Below are positions 15,359 through 25,255 of a DNA stretch of 64,000 nt, in pieces. Position 1 is the first letter of the stretch; every line of letters starts with the position of its first letter. The position numbers were made by a program, and so were the translations under genes. Source of the DNA: Micromonospora haikouensis (GTDB taxonomy: Bacteria; Actinomycetota; Actinomycetes; Mycobacteriales; Micromonosporaceae); assembly GCF_900091595.1 (NCBI RefSeq), contig NZ_FMCW01000002.1, positions 315,547 through 379,546 on the forward strand, in the 5' to 3' direction. A model generated the notes under the pieces. That model searched no databases, was not told where the DNA came from, and saw only the letters and a list, made by a program, of their open reading frames with translations.

Positions 15359-16318
15359 ATGTCCAGTACGCGAACCCGGCCGGCGATCGCCGCGACCGGC
15401 CTGCGGAAGTCGTTCGGCGACCAGGTCGTACTCGATGGTGTCGACCTGTCCGTGCCGGCCGGCACGGTCTTCGCGCTGCTCGGCGCGAACGGCGCCGGGA
15501 AGACCACCACCGTCCGGATCCTGTCCACCCTGCTCGGGGCCGACGCCGGTGACGTCCGGGTCGCCGGGCACGACCTCGCCCGCGAACCGGACGCGGTGCG
15601 CGCCGCGATCGGGGTCACCGGCCAGTTCTCCGCCGTGGACAACCTGCTCACCGGCGAGGAGAACCTGCTGCTGATGGCGGACCTGCACCACCTGCCCCGG
15701 GCCGAGGGCCGGCGGCTCGCCGCCCGGCTGCTCGGACAGTTCGACCTGACCGACGCGGCGCGCAAGCCGGCGTCGACGTACTCCGGGGGCATGCGGCGGC
15801 GGCTCGACCTGGCGATGACCCTGGTCGGCGACCCGCGAGTGATCTTCCTCGACGAGCCGACGACCGGGCTGGACCCGCGCAGCCGCCGCAACATGTGGCA
15901 GCTCGTCCGGGACCTGGTGGCCGGCGGCGTCACGATCTTCCTGACCACCCAGTACCTGGAGGAGGCCGACGAGCTGGCCGACCGGATCGCGGTCCTCGAC
16001 CGCGGCCGGGTGATCGCCGAGGGCACGGCGGAGGAACTCAAGCGCCGCATCCCCGGCGGGCACGTCCGCCTGCGGTTCGCCGACGAGCAGGGCCTCGACG
16101 CGGCCCGGCGCGTGCTCGGCCAGGTGACGCGCGACGGCGACGCCCTCGCCCTGCGGGTGCCCAGCGACGGCAGCCTGCGCTCGCTCAGGACCCTGCTCGG
16201 CCGGCTCGACGACCAGGCCGTCCAGGTCGACGAGTTGTCCGTGCACACCCCCGACCTCGACGACGTCTTCCTCGCCCTCACCGGCGGCCCCACCGACGAG
16301 AAGGTGACCATCCGATGA
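15359..16318 (+). CDS. ABC transporter ATPase, DrrA-like
   Basis: A 319-residue ATP-binding subunit. Walker A GANGAGKTTTVRIL (near residue 42), Q-loop GVTGQFSAVD, signature YSGGMRRRLDLAM, Walker B VIFLDEPTTGLDPRS and the switch His in the region FLTTQYLEE are all intact. The C-terminal 90 residues form the DrrA-type extension. GAGGAGAG at 15344-15351 is a strong ribosome site. The stop overlaps the permease start (ATGA). The daunorubicin-resistance branch suggests export of a hydrophobic compound; the substrate is unknown. Confidence 0.93.
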   Translation: MSSTRTRPAIAATGLRKSFGDQVVLDGVDLSVPAGTVFALLGANGAGKTTTVRILSTLLGADAGDVRVAGHDLAREPDAVRAAIGVTGQFSAVDNLLTGEENLLLMADLHHLPRAEGRRLAARLLGQFDLTDAARKPASTYSGGMRRRLDLAMTLVGDPRVIFLDEPTTGLDPRSRRNMWQLVRDLVAGGVTIFLTTQYLEEADELADRIAVLDRGRVIAEGTAEELKRRIPGGHVRLRFADEQGLDAARRVLGQVTRDGDALALRVPSDGSLRSLRTLLGRLDDQAVQVDELSVHTPDLDDVFLALTGGPTDEKVTIR

Positions 16319-17154
16319 GCACCCCCGCCCTCAGCGGCCCCGCCCCGGCGGCCCTGCGCCTGCACCCGCTGCGCGACTCGGCGACGATGCTGCGCCGCAG
16401 CCTCCGGCGCATGCTGCGGTACCCGTCGATGACCGTGACGCTCGTCGCGATGCCCGTCGTCTTCCTGCTGCTGTTCGTCTACGTGTTCGGCGGCACGCTG
16501 GGCGCCGGGCTCGGCGGGGCGGTGCCCGGCGGCGCGGCCGGCGGGCGGGCCGCGTACGCCAACTACGTGGCCCCCGCGATCATCCTGATGACCGTGACGG
16601 CGGCGGTCCAGGGGACGGCGATCACCATCGCCATGGACCTGACCGAGGGGATCATCGCCCGGTTCCGCACGATGCACATCGCCCGCGTCTCGGTGCTGAC
16701 CGGGCACGTCCTGGGTAGCCTGATCCAGGCGATGCTCAGCGTGGTGGTGGTGACCGCAGTGGCCGTGCTGGTCGGCTTCCGGCCCGCCGCCGGGCCGGGC
16801 GGGTGGCTGGCCGCGGCCGGCTTCCTGGCGGCGGTGACCTTCGCGCTCGTCTGGCTGGCCGTCGCGCTCGGCCAGGTGAGCGGGAGCGTCGAGACCGCCA
16901 GCAACCTGCCCATGCCGCTCGTCCTGCTGCCCTTTCTCGGCAGCGGGTTCGTCCCCACCGACTCCATGCCGGCCGGGCTGCGCTGGTTCGCCGAGTACCA
17001 GCCGTTCACGCCGATCATCGAGACCCTGCGCGGCCTGCTGATGGACGAGCCGGTCGGCAACGACGTGTGGCTCGCGCTCGCCTGGTGCGCGGCCATCGCG
17101 CTGGGCGGCTACCTCTGGTCGAGGTGGCTGTTCAACCGGGAGCCCGCACGCTGA
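16315..17154 (+). CDS. ABC-2 type permease, DrrB-like
   Basis: A 279-residue membrane subunit with six predicted helices (for example VTLVAMPVVFLLLFVYVFGG, AIILMTVTAAVQG and AIALGGYLWSRWLF). The ABC-2 signature region NLPMPLVLLPFLGSGFVPTD with the amphipathic W-F-A-E-Y-Q-P-F-T-P loop is typical of DrrB. ATG at 16315 overlaps the ATPase stop. A Gly/Ala-rich periplasmic loop lies between helices 1 and 2 (GAGLGGAVPGGAAGG). It works with the ATPase as an exporter dimer. Confidence 0.92.
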   Translation: MSTPALSGPAPAALRLHPLRDSATMLRRSLRRMLRYPSMTVTLVAMPVVFLLLFVYVFGGTLGAGLGGAVPGGAAGGRAAYANYVAPAIILMTVTAAVQGTAITIAMDLTEGIIARFRTMHIARVSVLTGHVLGSLIQAMLSVVVVTAVAVLVGFRPAAGPGGWLAAAGFLAAVTFALVWLAVALGQVSGSVETASNLPMPLVLLPFLGSGFVPTDSMPAGLRWFAEYQPFTPIIETLRGLLMDEPVGNDVWLALAWCAAIALGGYLWSRWLFNREPAR

Positions 17155-17256
17155 CGGTGGAGTTCCCGGTGCGCCCATCGGACACCCCGATCAGCCCGTC
17201 CGGCGCGTAAAATCCAACTACTTCGATATTTTGGGTTGGTCTGCTCGGCGGGCCTG

Positions 17257-18936
17257 ATGGGAGTGATGGTGCGGAACCTGCTGGCCCAGTTGCTGGGCAT
17301 CGCGACCGCGATCTCGCTGGCCGCCGTCGGCGGCACCGCGCCGGTCCCCGCGGGGGCGGCCGATGTGCGGGGCGCGCCGACCGCCGCGGCGGACTCGCCT
17401 GCCGACCTGACCGGCGACATCGACTTCTCCGTGCCGAGCGGCACGTTCCAGGGCGAGCTCTCCGTCTCGCTGGGCACGAGCGTGACCGGTGCCGAGATCC
17501 GCTACACGACCGACGGGACGCTCCCCGGGCCGGACTCCCGCCGGTACGACGACACGCCCCTGCTGCTCTCCGGCACCACCCAACTGCGGGCGCGGCCGTT
17601 CGTGGGTGGAGCACCGGCCGGCGATCCCGGCACGGCGCTCTACGTCGCGCGGGCCATGGACGTGAGCCTCGACCTGCCGATTCTGGTGATCGACGGGTAC
17701 GGAAAGGGCAAGCCGGGGCGGGACTTCGTCGACTCGGCGGCCCTGCTCTTCGAGCCGACCGGGGGATACGCGTCGCTCTCGGCGACGCCGACCCTCGCCA
17801 CCCGGATCGGCTACCACCTGCGCGGCACGTCGAGTTCCCTGTTCGACAAGGCCCCGTACCGGGTCGAGTTCCGGGACAACGAGGACGACGACGCCGACTA
17901 TCCGGTGCTGGGGATGCCCGCGGAGTCCGACTGGGTGCTGCGGGGCCCGTACACCGACAAGGCGCTGATCCGGGAGGCGCTGACCTTCGACCTGGCCCGC
18001 CAGCTGGGGTACCAGGCGCCCCGGTACGCCTTTGTCGAGTTCTATCTCAACGTCGCGGACCGGCCGTTGGGCGCCGAGGACTACCAGGGCGTCTACATGA
18101 TCGTGGAGACCATCAAGAACGCGAAGAACCGGCTCGACCTGAAGGAGCTCGATCCCGACGACGTCACCCTGCCGGCGATCTCCGGCGGGTACATCTTCAA
18201 GTTCGAGTGGCTGACGGCCGAGGAGCCGACCCTGGAGTGCGTGGGGCGGCCCGCGACCTGCTGGCACTACCTGGAGGTCGTCGACCCGTCGCCGCTGCAA
18301 CCGGAGCAGCAGGCCTGGCTCACCGGCCACCTCCAGCAGTTCAACGACCTGATGCAGTCCCGAAGCTTCGCCGACCCGACGACGGGCTATCCCGCCTGGA
18401 TCGACGTCGGATCGTTCGTCGACTCGCTGATCCTCAACGAGCTGACCCGCAACTTCGACGCCTACGCCCGCAGCTCCTACTTCTACAAGGACCGGGGCGG
18501 CAAGATCACCGCCGGGCCGCTGTGGGACCTCGACATCACCTACGGCGTCGGCGGCGGGGACAACCTGGAGACGGCCGGCTGGCAGTACGAGCAGCCGCGC
18601 TGGCCGAAGCCCAACAACTGGATCAACCGGCTGGTCACGGACCCCGCGTTCGTCGGGCTGGTCCGGGCCCGCTGGGCCGAGCTGCGCCGGGGGCCGCTCT
18701 CCGGGGCGCAGCTCGACGCGCGGTTCGCCGCCATCACGGCCCCGCTGGTCAACGCCGCCGAACGGAACTTCCAGCGGTGGCCGAACCTGACCACCGAGAA
18801 GATCGGGCCCATCGTCACCCCGACCGCCGACACCTGGCAGGGGCAGGTCCGGTACATGCGGGACTGGATGACCGAGCGGATGGCGTGGCTGGATTCGTCC
18901 GCCGGCTGGGGCGGGGCCGCCGCAGCCGGCGGGTGA
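17257..18936 (+). CDS. Secreted CotH-like kinase with chitobiase-type beta domain
   Basis: A 559-residue exported protein: signal peptide LLAQLLGIATAISLAAVGGT (first 35 residues or so). A CHB_HEX_C-like beta sandwich follows (SGTFQGELSVSLGTSVTG, EIRYTTDGTLPG; about 45-120). The CotH domain covers about 130-500, with YHLRGTSSSLFDKAPYRVEF and the acidic motif GPLWDLDITYGVGGGDN. CotH proteins are atypical kinases that phosphorylate secreted proteins, first known from Bacillus spore coats. The start is uncertain: ATG 17257, ATG 17266 or TTG 17236 all precede the signal sequence. An AT-rich stretch at 17208-17232 may hold the promoter. Confidence 0.87.
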   Translation: MGVMVRNLLAQLLGIATAISLAAVGGTAPVPAGAADVRGAPTAAADSPADLTGDIDFSVPSGTFQGELSVSLGTSVTGAEIRYTTDGTLPGPDSRRYDDTPLLLSGTTQLRARPFVGGAPAGDPGTALYVARAMDVSLDLPILVIDGYGKGKPGRDFVDSAALLFEPTGGYASLSATPTLATRIGYHLRGTSSSLFDKAPYRVEFRDNEDDDADYPVLGMPAESDWVLRGPYTDKALIREALTFDLARQLGYQAPRYAFVEFYLNVADRPLGAEDYQGVYMIVETIKNAKNRLDLKELDPDDVTLPAISGGYIFKFEWLTAEEPTLECVGRPATCWHYLEVVDPSPLQPEQQAWLTGHLQQFNDLMQSRSFADPTTGYPAWIDVGSFVDSLILNELTRNFDAYARSSYFYKDRGGKITAGPLWDLDITYGVGGGDNLETAGWQYEQPRWPKPNNWINRLVTDPAFVGLVRARWAELRRGPLSGAQLDARFAAITAPLVNAAERNFQRWPNLTTEKIGPIVTPTADTWQGQVRYMRDWMTERMAWLDSSAGWGGAAAAGG

Positions 18937-18959
18937 GCACCACCCATCCAGCCGTGATC

Positions 18960-19013
18960 ATGTCGGCGAGATGGGGGCATCCGGCCGTTCGGGATACCCC
19001 CATCTCGCCGACA
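18960..19013. repeat. ATGTCGGCGA hairpin repeat, copy B
   Basis: Perfect 17-bp arms, ATGTCGGCGAGATGGGG (18960-18976) and its complement (18997-19013), with a 20-base loop that can extend the stem (gcatcc/gggata). It lies between the convergent CotH and SulP genes, so it may serve as a bidirectional terminator. Confidence 0.85.
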
Positions 19014-19055
19014 TCGCGAACCGGACCCGGCCCGCCGGGCCAGGCCGGACCGGGG

Positions 19056-20612
19056 TCAGTCCGTCGCGTCGACCGTGCGGGGCCGGTCGTCCTCCGCCGG
19101 ACGCGGGGCGACGACGTGCACCGACACCCCCGCGTTGCGGTTGTGCGTCTCGATCCAGGTGTCCAGCGCGGTGCGGCAGGCGTGGTCGACGTGCCGCAGC
19201 CCGCGCAGGTCCAGCCGGACGGTCCGGTCGGCCGGCAGGTCGTTGAGCGTGGTGAGGATGGTGGGCAACCGGAGGAAGGTGGCGTTCCCGGTGATCGCGA
19301 CCTCGACCGGCCCCGGGCCGGCGTCCCGCCCGGTGGGGCCGCCCGCCGCGGCGTCGCGCGCCACCGGAACGTCGCGCACGGTGACCCGGACGTGCGAGGT
19401 CTCCCACGCGGTCTTCACCACGGCCAGACCGAGGCCGACGAGCACACCGGTGAACATGTCGGTGGTGAGGATGGCCAGGGCCGTCACCGCCAGCACCGCC
19501 GCCTCGCCCCGGTGTTCCCGCCACAGTTGCGGCAGCGCGCGCAGCGGCAGCAGCTTGACGCCGGCGTGGACGAGCACGGCGGCGAGCGCGGGCAGCGGCA
19601 TCAGCCCGATCAGGCCGGGCGCGGCGGCGGCGAACACCAGCAGCCACAGCCCGTGCAGCACCCGGGAGGCCTTCGTCCGCGCGCCGGCCCGCACGTTGGC
19701 GGAGCTGCGGACGATGACGGCGGTCATCGGCAGGGCGCCGAGCAGGCCGCAGATCGTGTTGCCGGTGCCCTGCGCCACGAGTTCCCGGTCGAAGTCGGTG
19801 CGGGGGCCCCGGTGCAGCCGGTCGACGGCCGCCGCGCTGAACAGGCTCTCCGCCGAGGCAACCAGGGTGAACGTGGCGATGGTGGCCAGCACCCCGACGT
19901 CCGCGAGGGTGCCCCAGTGCCCGAGCGACGGCTGCATCGCCGCGAGCAGCCCCTCGACCTCGATGGTGTCGACGGGCAGCCCGAGCGCGGCGGTCACCCC
20001 GGCCGCCGCCACGACGGCGACGAGCGCGCCGGGGACCGTCCGCAGCCGACCGGGCAGCCTGTCCCAGCCCACCATCACGGCGATGGTGGCCACGCCCACG
20101 GCGAGCGAGACCCGCGCCGGTGTGGACGTGGCGACCTCGCCCACCAGCCCCGGCAGGCCGGTGAACTTGCCCGGCCCGGTGTGCGGCGCGGCGACGCCGG
20201 CCAGGACATAGAGCTGCCCGGCGATGAGCAGCAGGCCGATGCCGGCGAGCATGCCCTGCACCACCGCCACGGTGATGGCGCGGAACCAGCGGCCGAGCCG
20301 CAGCAGCCCCAGGCCGATCTGGAGCAGCCCGGCGACCAGGACGATCGTGCCGAGGCCGGCGAGGCCGTAGCGGTCCACGGCCTCGGCGACCAGCACGGTC
20401 AGGCCGGCGGCGGGGCCGCTGACCTGCATGCTGCTGCCGGGCATGAACCCCACGACGAGGCCACCGACGATGCCGGTGACCAGGCCGAGTTCGGCCGGCA
20501 CGCCGGAGGCGACGGCGATGCCCACGCAGAGCGGGAGGGCGACGAGGAAGACGACGACGGAGGCGGACAGGTCGGCGCGCAGCGTGCGCCAGGGCAGGGC
20601 GGGAGGCGACAT
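19056..20612 (-). CDS. SulP family anion transporter with STAS domain
   Basis: A 518-residue transporter. It begins LRADLSASVVVFLVALPLCVG, with the family signature GIAVASGVPAELGLVTGIV (residues about 30-50). About 12-14 hydrophobic segments follow, and a C-terminal STAS domain (residues about 425-510, NATFLRLPTILTTL, RTVRLDLRGLRHVDHACR). SulP proteins move sulfate, bicarbonate or other anions; the VxLxALPLCVG-type start is common in the bicarbonate branch (inference). Monocistronic: the next gene upstream is 240 bases away. Confidence 0.9.
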   Translation of the reverse strand: MSPPALPWRTLRADLSASVVVFLVALPLCVGIAVASGVPAELGLVTGIVGGLVVGFMPGSSMQVSGPAAGLTVLVAEAVDRYGLAGLGTIVLVAGLLQIGLGLLRLGRWFRAITVAVVQGMLAGIGLLLIAGQLYVLAGVAAPHTGPGKFTGLPGLVGEVATSTPARVSLAVGVATIAVMVGWDRLPGRLRTVPGALVAVVAAAGVTAALGLPVDTIEVEGLLAAMQPSLGHWGTLADVGVLATIATFTLVASAESLFSAAAVDRLHRGPRTDFDRELVAQGTGNTICGLLGALPMTAVIVRSSANVRAGARTKASRVLHGLWLLVFAAAAPGLIGLMPLPALAAVLVHAGVKLLPLRALPQLWREHRGEAAVLAVTALAILTTDMFTGVLVGLGLAVVKTAWETSHVRVTVRDVPVARDAAAGGPTGRDAGPGPVEVAITGNATFLRLPTILTTLNDLPADRTVRLDLRGLRHVDHACRTALDTWIETHNRNAGVSVHVVAPRPAEDDRPRTVDATD

Positions 20613-20851
20613 CGTTCACATCCGGGGAAGGCGGGGCGAGCGGGCGACGGGTCGGCCACCGACGCCGGCCGCCGGCTGGTCGCACCGCCGGCCGGGCCGG
20701 GGGTACGGGTGTCGGCGGCGCGGTGGCCGGCGGGTGACGCGTGGTGGTCAGGCGTACGGAAAGGTGCCCGACGGGCCGGGGGACGTCCTCGCCGTCCGCC
20801 GGCCGTGCGCCGCCCGCGACGGCGGGCGGGCCGGGTGCCGGCTGGCGGCGC

Positions 20852-21310
20852 TCAGCAGCGCAGGACGCTCAGCCGGATCGGGTCGGGTCCGGCGTCGGCG
20901 GTGGCGGGGCGCCCGTCGGCGGTGCTGCCCCGGCGGACGGCGGCGTCGGGCAGGGCCGACCCGGCCTGCGGCCCGGGGTCGCGGCGGTCGGTGCCCTGGT
21001 TGCCCCGCCCGGAGCGGCTGACCGACCCGCACGCCTTCCCGTCGAAGCGGGGCACGACGGTGGGGTCCGGCGGCTGGCCGGTGTGCGCGGCGAGCGTGGT
21101 CACCAGGCGGTACGCCTCCAGGGCGACCCGCCGGGCGGTCGCGCGGACCGGGGTGCCCGGGTCGGCGGCCGACGCGGTGGCGACGGCGGGGTGCGGCGCG
21201 ACGGTGACGGCGACGGCGTCGAGCGGGGAGCGGCAGGCGAGGCCGAGGTGCAGCACGAGCGCGCCGGCGAGCAGCGGGGCGAGGAGAACGGTGACGGTTC
21301 TGCGCTGCAC
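20852..21310 (-). CDS. Small secreted hypothetical protein
   Basis: A 152-residue protein with a clear N-terminal hydrophobic segment (TVTVLLAPLLAGALVLHLGL) after MQRR. It then has an Ala/Val/Thr-rich region, a cysteine in DGKACGSVSRS, and ends in LSVLRC. The LAC near residue 26 is not a good lipobox (Gly at -3). GTG start at 21310. Its mature part has low complexity and no recognised fold. The 239 bases between it and the SulP start (20613-20851) show no gene or strong hairpin. Confidence 0.6.
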   Translation of the reverse strand: MQRRTVTVLLAPLLAGALVLHLGLACRSPLDAVAVTVAPHPAVATASAADPGTPVRATARRVALEAYRLVTTLAAHTGQPPDPTVVPRFDGKACGSVSRSGRGNQGTDRRDPGPQAGSALPDAAVRRGSTADGRPATADAGPDPIRLSVLRC

Positions 21311-21450
21311 CGCTCACCCCCAGGCCGGTACGCGTGCACGCACACCGCGTGCCACCACACCGTAGATCTCCCGACCCGCGTTGCCGGTTACGCCCGTTTT
21401 AACGGATTAATGCGCGCTGTGGGTCCTGTCGTGATCCGTGCCCGGACGCG

Positions 21451-21488
21451 GTGCGGCCCCGGGGCGATCGAGCGCTCCGGGGCCGCAC
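21451..21488 (-). terminator. Terminator of the subtilase gene
   Basis: Perfect 12-bp inverted repeat, GTGCGGCCCCGG (21451-21462) with CCGGGGCCGCAC (21477-21488), loop 14 bases, located 14 bases past the subtilase stop on the minus strand. Confidence 0.75.
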
Positions 21489-21502
21489 CTGGGGGTGGGT
21501 GA

Positions 21503-22726
<1,224 letters not shown>

Positions 22727-22831
22727 CTATCGGTCTCCTCTGTCGTCGACCGCGTCAAGCTGCGGGTACGCGGTCTGAGATCGTGATGACAGGCTATCCA
22801 TAGATCCACAGTGAGCTATATATCGAATGGG

Positions 22832-23609
22832 TCATAGCATCGCGCGTATCTCGTCGCGTACGCCCCGCTGGAACGCGCGGGCCGCCACGCCGCCCGGTGG
22901 CGGGCCGCCGCCCCGGGCCGCGATCGCCCGCTCGATCAGGCCAGCCGCCGGGTGCCCCCGCCCGACCAGCCGCCGCCCCGCCGCCACCTTCGGCAGCCAG
23001 TCGCCGTCGCGGCAGCGCACCAGCGCGCGGCACGCGCCGAGCACCGCGTCCTCGGCGCCGGCGGCCGGCGCGTCGCCGGGCGGGGTCGGCAGCGCCAACC
23101 GCCAGGTCAGCGCGTCCACCAGCAGCCGGGCGCAGGTCGGCCGGCGTCAGGTCGGCGAACGCCTCCCCGGCCGGCGGCCCGAGCAGGGCCGACCCGCCGG
23201 CGTGCAGGATGCTGCGGTCCAGCCCGTACCAGAACCGGCCGTCGGCGGCCGGCCGCTCGTCGCCGGACCAGGTCACCCGGGGCGGCATCCGGGCGCCCGT
23301 GTTCAGCTCCACCTCGAAGCCCGGCTCCGGGGTGCCCGACCGGGCCACGTCCCGGCGGTAGACGACCAGCTCCAGCCCGCGCGCCGGGCAGGGCAGCGCC
23401 TCGTGCCGCAGCCGGGCGACCAGCTCCCGCTTGCGTCCGGCGGGCAGGGCCCGCGCGCACAGCAACGCCACGTCCACGTCGCTGCGCCCCGGCTGGTACG
23501 CGCCGAGCGCCACCGACCCGGCCGCGGACGCGCCGACGAGGTCCTCGCCGAGCACCTCGCCGGCCGCGGTGACCAACTCCGTCAGGTAGCGCTCCACCTC
23601 CGTGTCCAC
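22832..23609 (-). pseudogene. Aminoglycoside-adenylyltransferase-like nucleotidyltransferase, frameshifted
   Basis: The first part, read from 23609, is an ANT/AadA-like nucleotidyltransferase: GASAAGSVALGAYQPGRSDVDVALL holds the GS-x9-DxD metal motif, and VELNTGARMPPRVTWSG follows. After FADLTPADLR (around 23124-23140) the frame turns into Arg/Gly-rich nonsense. The natural continuation, LLVDALTWRLALPTPPGD through VRDEIRAML, is in another frame ending at 22832. Comparing both frames, two bases (GC) seem to be missing inside a GC run. It could be a true mutation or a sequencing error; without it the protein would be about 259 residues. Confidence 0.75.
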
Positions 23610-23635
23610 CGTCGCATCGTGGCGGTCCGGCCCGC

Positions 23636-24124
23636 TCAGGGGCGGTCCCGCTCCAGCAGGGCGGCGAGCCGCTCGGCCGTCGACGGCGCGTGCAGGTGCA
23701 ACCGGGCCACGTTGATGCTGTCCTGACCCACCACGGCGAGCAGCGCCTGCGGGCTGACGGCGTAGACGCTCAGGTAGCCGCGGTCGTTGCGGACGGTGGA
23801 CTGCTGGAACTCGCCCTGGCCCAGCCGCAGCCCCACCTGCCGGCCCAGGCCGTACGTGGTCGCGGCGAGCGCGGCCAGGTCGTTCGGGTCGACGTCGGTC
23901 TGCATGTTGTGGGTGATGAGCAGGCCGTCCACGCCGCCGAGGACGCAGCCGTGCACGCCGGGGATCTGCAACCGCAGGTCGGCCAGCTCCTGCCCGATCG
24001 CCGAGTACGGCAGCGCGGGGTTGCCCGCCAGCGAGGGCGGGAACGACCGGGGCGCCGGCAGGTCCCCCGGCTGCCGCGCGGTGCGCCGGGGCAGGACGGT
24101 TCCGGTGCTGTCGACCACGCTCAC
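23636..24124 (-). CDS. Roadblock/LC7 domain protein (second of pair)
   Basis: A 162-residue protein. After a Pro/Arg-rich 35-residue leader, a roadblock fold is seen: ELADLRLQIPGVHGCVLGGV, DGLLITHNMQTDVDPNDLAAL, GYLSVYAVSPQALLAVVGQD. Roadblock proteins such as MglB act on small Ras-like GTPases; in actinomycetes they occur in conservons. The GTG start overlaps the stop of the upstream roadblock gene (GTGA, 24121-24124), so the two are coupled and may form a heterodimer. No GTPase gene is near. Confidence 0.85.
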   Translation of the reverse strand: MSVVDSTGTVLPRRTARQPGDLPAPRSFPPSLAGNPALPYSAIGQELADLRLQIPGVHGCVLGGVDGLLITHNMQTDVDPNDLAALAATTYGLGRQVGLRLGQGEFQQSTVRNDRGYLSVYAVSPQALLAVVGQDSINVARLHLHAPSTAERLAALLERDRP

Positions 24125-24492
24125 AGCTCCAGGCTCTCCTCGATGACGCGCAGCTGGTGGCGGGCCATCGCCAGGTTGGCCCGGCTCTTGCTCACCATCA
24201 GGTACAGGAACAGGCCCTTGCCCGTCCGGCTGGTGACCGGCCGGATCAGGTGGTACTGCGAGCCGAGGGTGATGAGGATGTCCTCGATCTCGTCGTTCAG
24301 GTTCAGCATCTCGATGGTGCGCAGCTTGGCGCGGACCACGTCCGTGTTGCCGGCGGCGGCGACCGTCAGGTCGATCTCCCCGGTGCCGCCGGCGACGCCG
24401 AGCGTCATCCCGCTGTTGTAGTCGACCAGCGCGGCGCCGATCGCGCCATCGATGTTCATCGCGCTCTTGAGTGCGACGTCAAGGTTCGCCAC
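24121..24492 (-). CDS. Roadblock-like protein (first of pair)
   Basis: A 123-residue protein beginning MANLDVALKSAMNIDGAIGA, with ALVDYNSGMTLGVAGGTGEID, an ILITLGSQYHLIRPV strand and a C-terminal ARHQLRVIEESLEL helix: the roadblock alpha/beta pattern. The start is the GTG at 24492 because a GGGGGAC lies 7 bases upstream and the domain begins there; the frame stays open far upstream over non-coding sequence. Coupled to the downstream roadblock gene by GTGA. Confidence 0.82.
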   Translation of the reverse strand: MANLDVALKSAMNIDGAIGAALVDYNSGMTLGVAGGTGEIDLTVAAAGNTDVVRAKLRTIEMLNLNDEIEDILITLGSQYHLIRPVTSRTGKGLFLYLMVSKSRANLAMARHQLRVIEESLEL

Positions 24493-24969
24493 GGTGTTGT
24501 CCCCCAGGTCGGGCGCGCGGGCGGCCTGTGCATTGCCGTGGGTCACCTGTCGGTGACAGGGGCGCCGCGCCGCGCAGAAGGTTTCGCAGAGGCTCGCACA
24601 CGGCGCGGCGGGGCGCACCCGCAAGCAGTCGTATCGACCTGAGCGGAGGGGCGTGCCGGCTCGCCGGTCCCGTAAGTGGGACCCGGTGACGGATGGCCCG
24701 TTCTCGTCCAGGCTGATATGAAGCCCCCCAGGGTGGGCGGTAGGGGACGGGAGCGCACTTACCGACCGCCGCGCGGTCTCCGCCGACACCGCGCCGGCCG
24801 CGCCGTCGTGGCGGCCGTCCCGGCGGGGCCCCGCGGCGGCGCGGACTCCCGGTCGTCGGGTTCCGCCATTCCGGCCCGGCGGCCGGTCGGCACGTCTACT
24901 GTGGAAGACGTCGGCGACTATTTGCCTGAACCGGTGGCGGCCGGGCGGTGCGCGGTGCACAGTGATCCC
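24493..24969. other. Gene-free 477-base stretch with short hairpins
   Basis: No convincing gene on either strand. On the minus strand, upstream of the roadblock pair, are hairpins GGTCCC-ACTTAC-GGGACC (near 24668-24685) and CCGG-CGAG-CCGG next to it. Closer to the gene, the nested palindrome GTCACCTGTCGGTGAC (24542-24557) can pair in two ways. This could be a structured leader or operators for the roadblock genes. On the plus strand it leads into the 67-residue gene at 24970. Confidence 0.4.
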
Positions 24970-25173
24970 ATGAGCGACAGCGGAAGTGGTGGGCACTACT
25001 ACTGGTGCACGCGACACCACCGGGTCGAGACCGAGGCCGACGTCTGCGCGGCGCGGCACGTGCTCGGGCCGTACGCCTCGGCGGCCGACGCGGAGAACGC
25101 CCTGCAACAGGTGCGGGAGCGCAACGACGCGTGGGACGCCGAGGACGCCCGTTGGGCCGGGGAGGACAGATAA
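24970..25173 (+). CDS. Small conserved actinobacterial protein
   Basis: A 67-residue protein: MSDSGSGGHYYWCTRHHRVE, then DVCAARHVLGPYASAADAEN and a charged helix QQVRERNDAWDAEDARWAGE. One Cys-x-x-His-His and a later Cys could hold a metal, but the pattern is not a standard zinc finger. The GPY-x4-EA motif recurs in hypothetical proteins of Streptomyces and Micromonospora (recollection). ATG 24970 is the first start in the conserved part; the longer frame from 24676 is low-complexity. The histone-like gene follows 82 bases later. Confidence 0.65.
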   Translation: MSDSGSGGHYYWCTRHHRVETEADVCAARHVLGPYASAADAENALQQVRERNDAWDAEDARWAGEDR

Positions 25174-25255
25174 ACGGCGCGGGACGGCCCGCGTCGAGGA
25201 ACTCCGTGCCCCGAGAGGAGGCACGCGAGCGCATGTCCCCAAGGAGGGAACCACG

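Noticed and set aside
24600..24720. Known riboswitch upstream of the roadblock genes
   Set aside because: Hairpins are present but no conserved core of a known class could be recognised; kept only as a possible structured leader.
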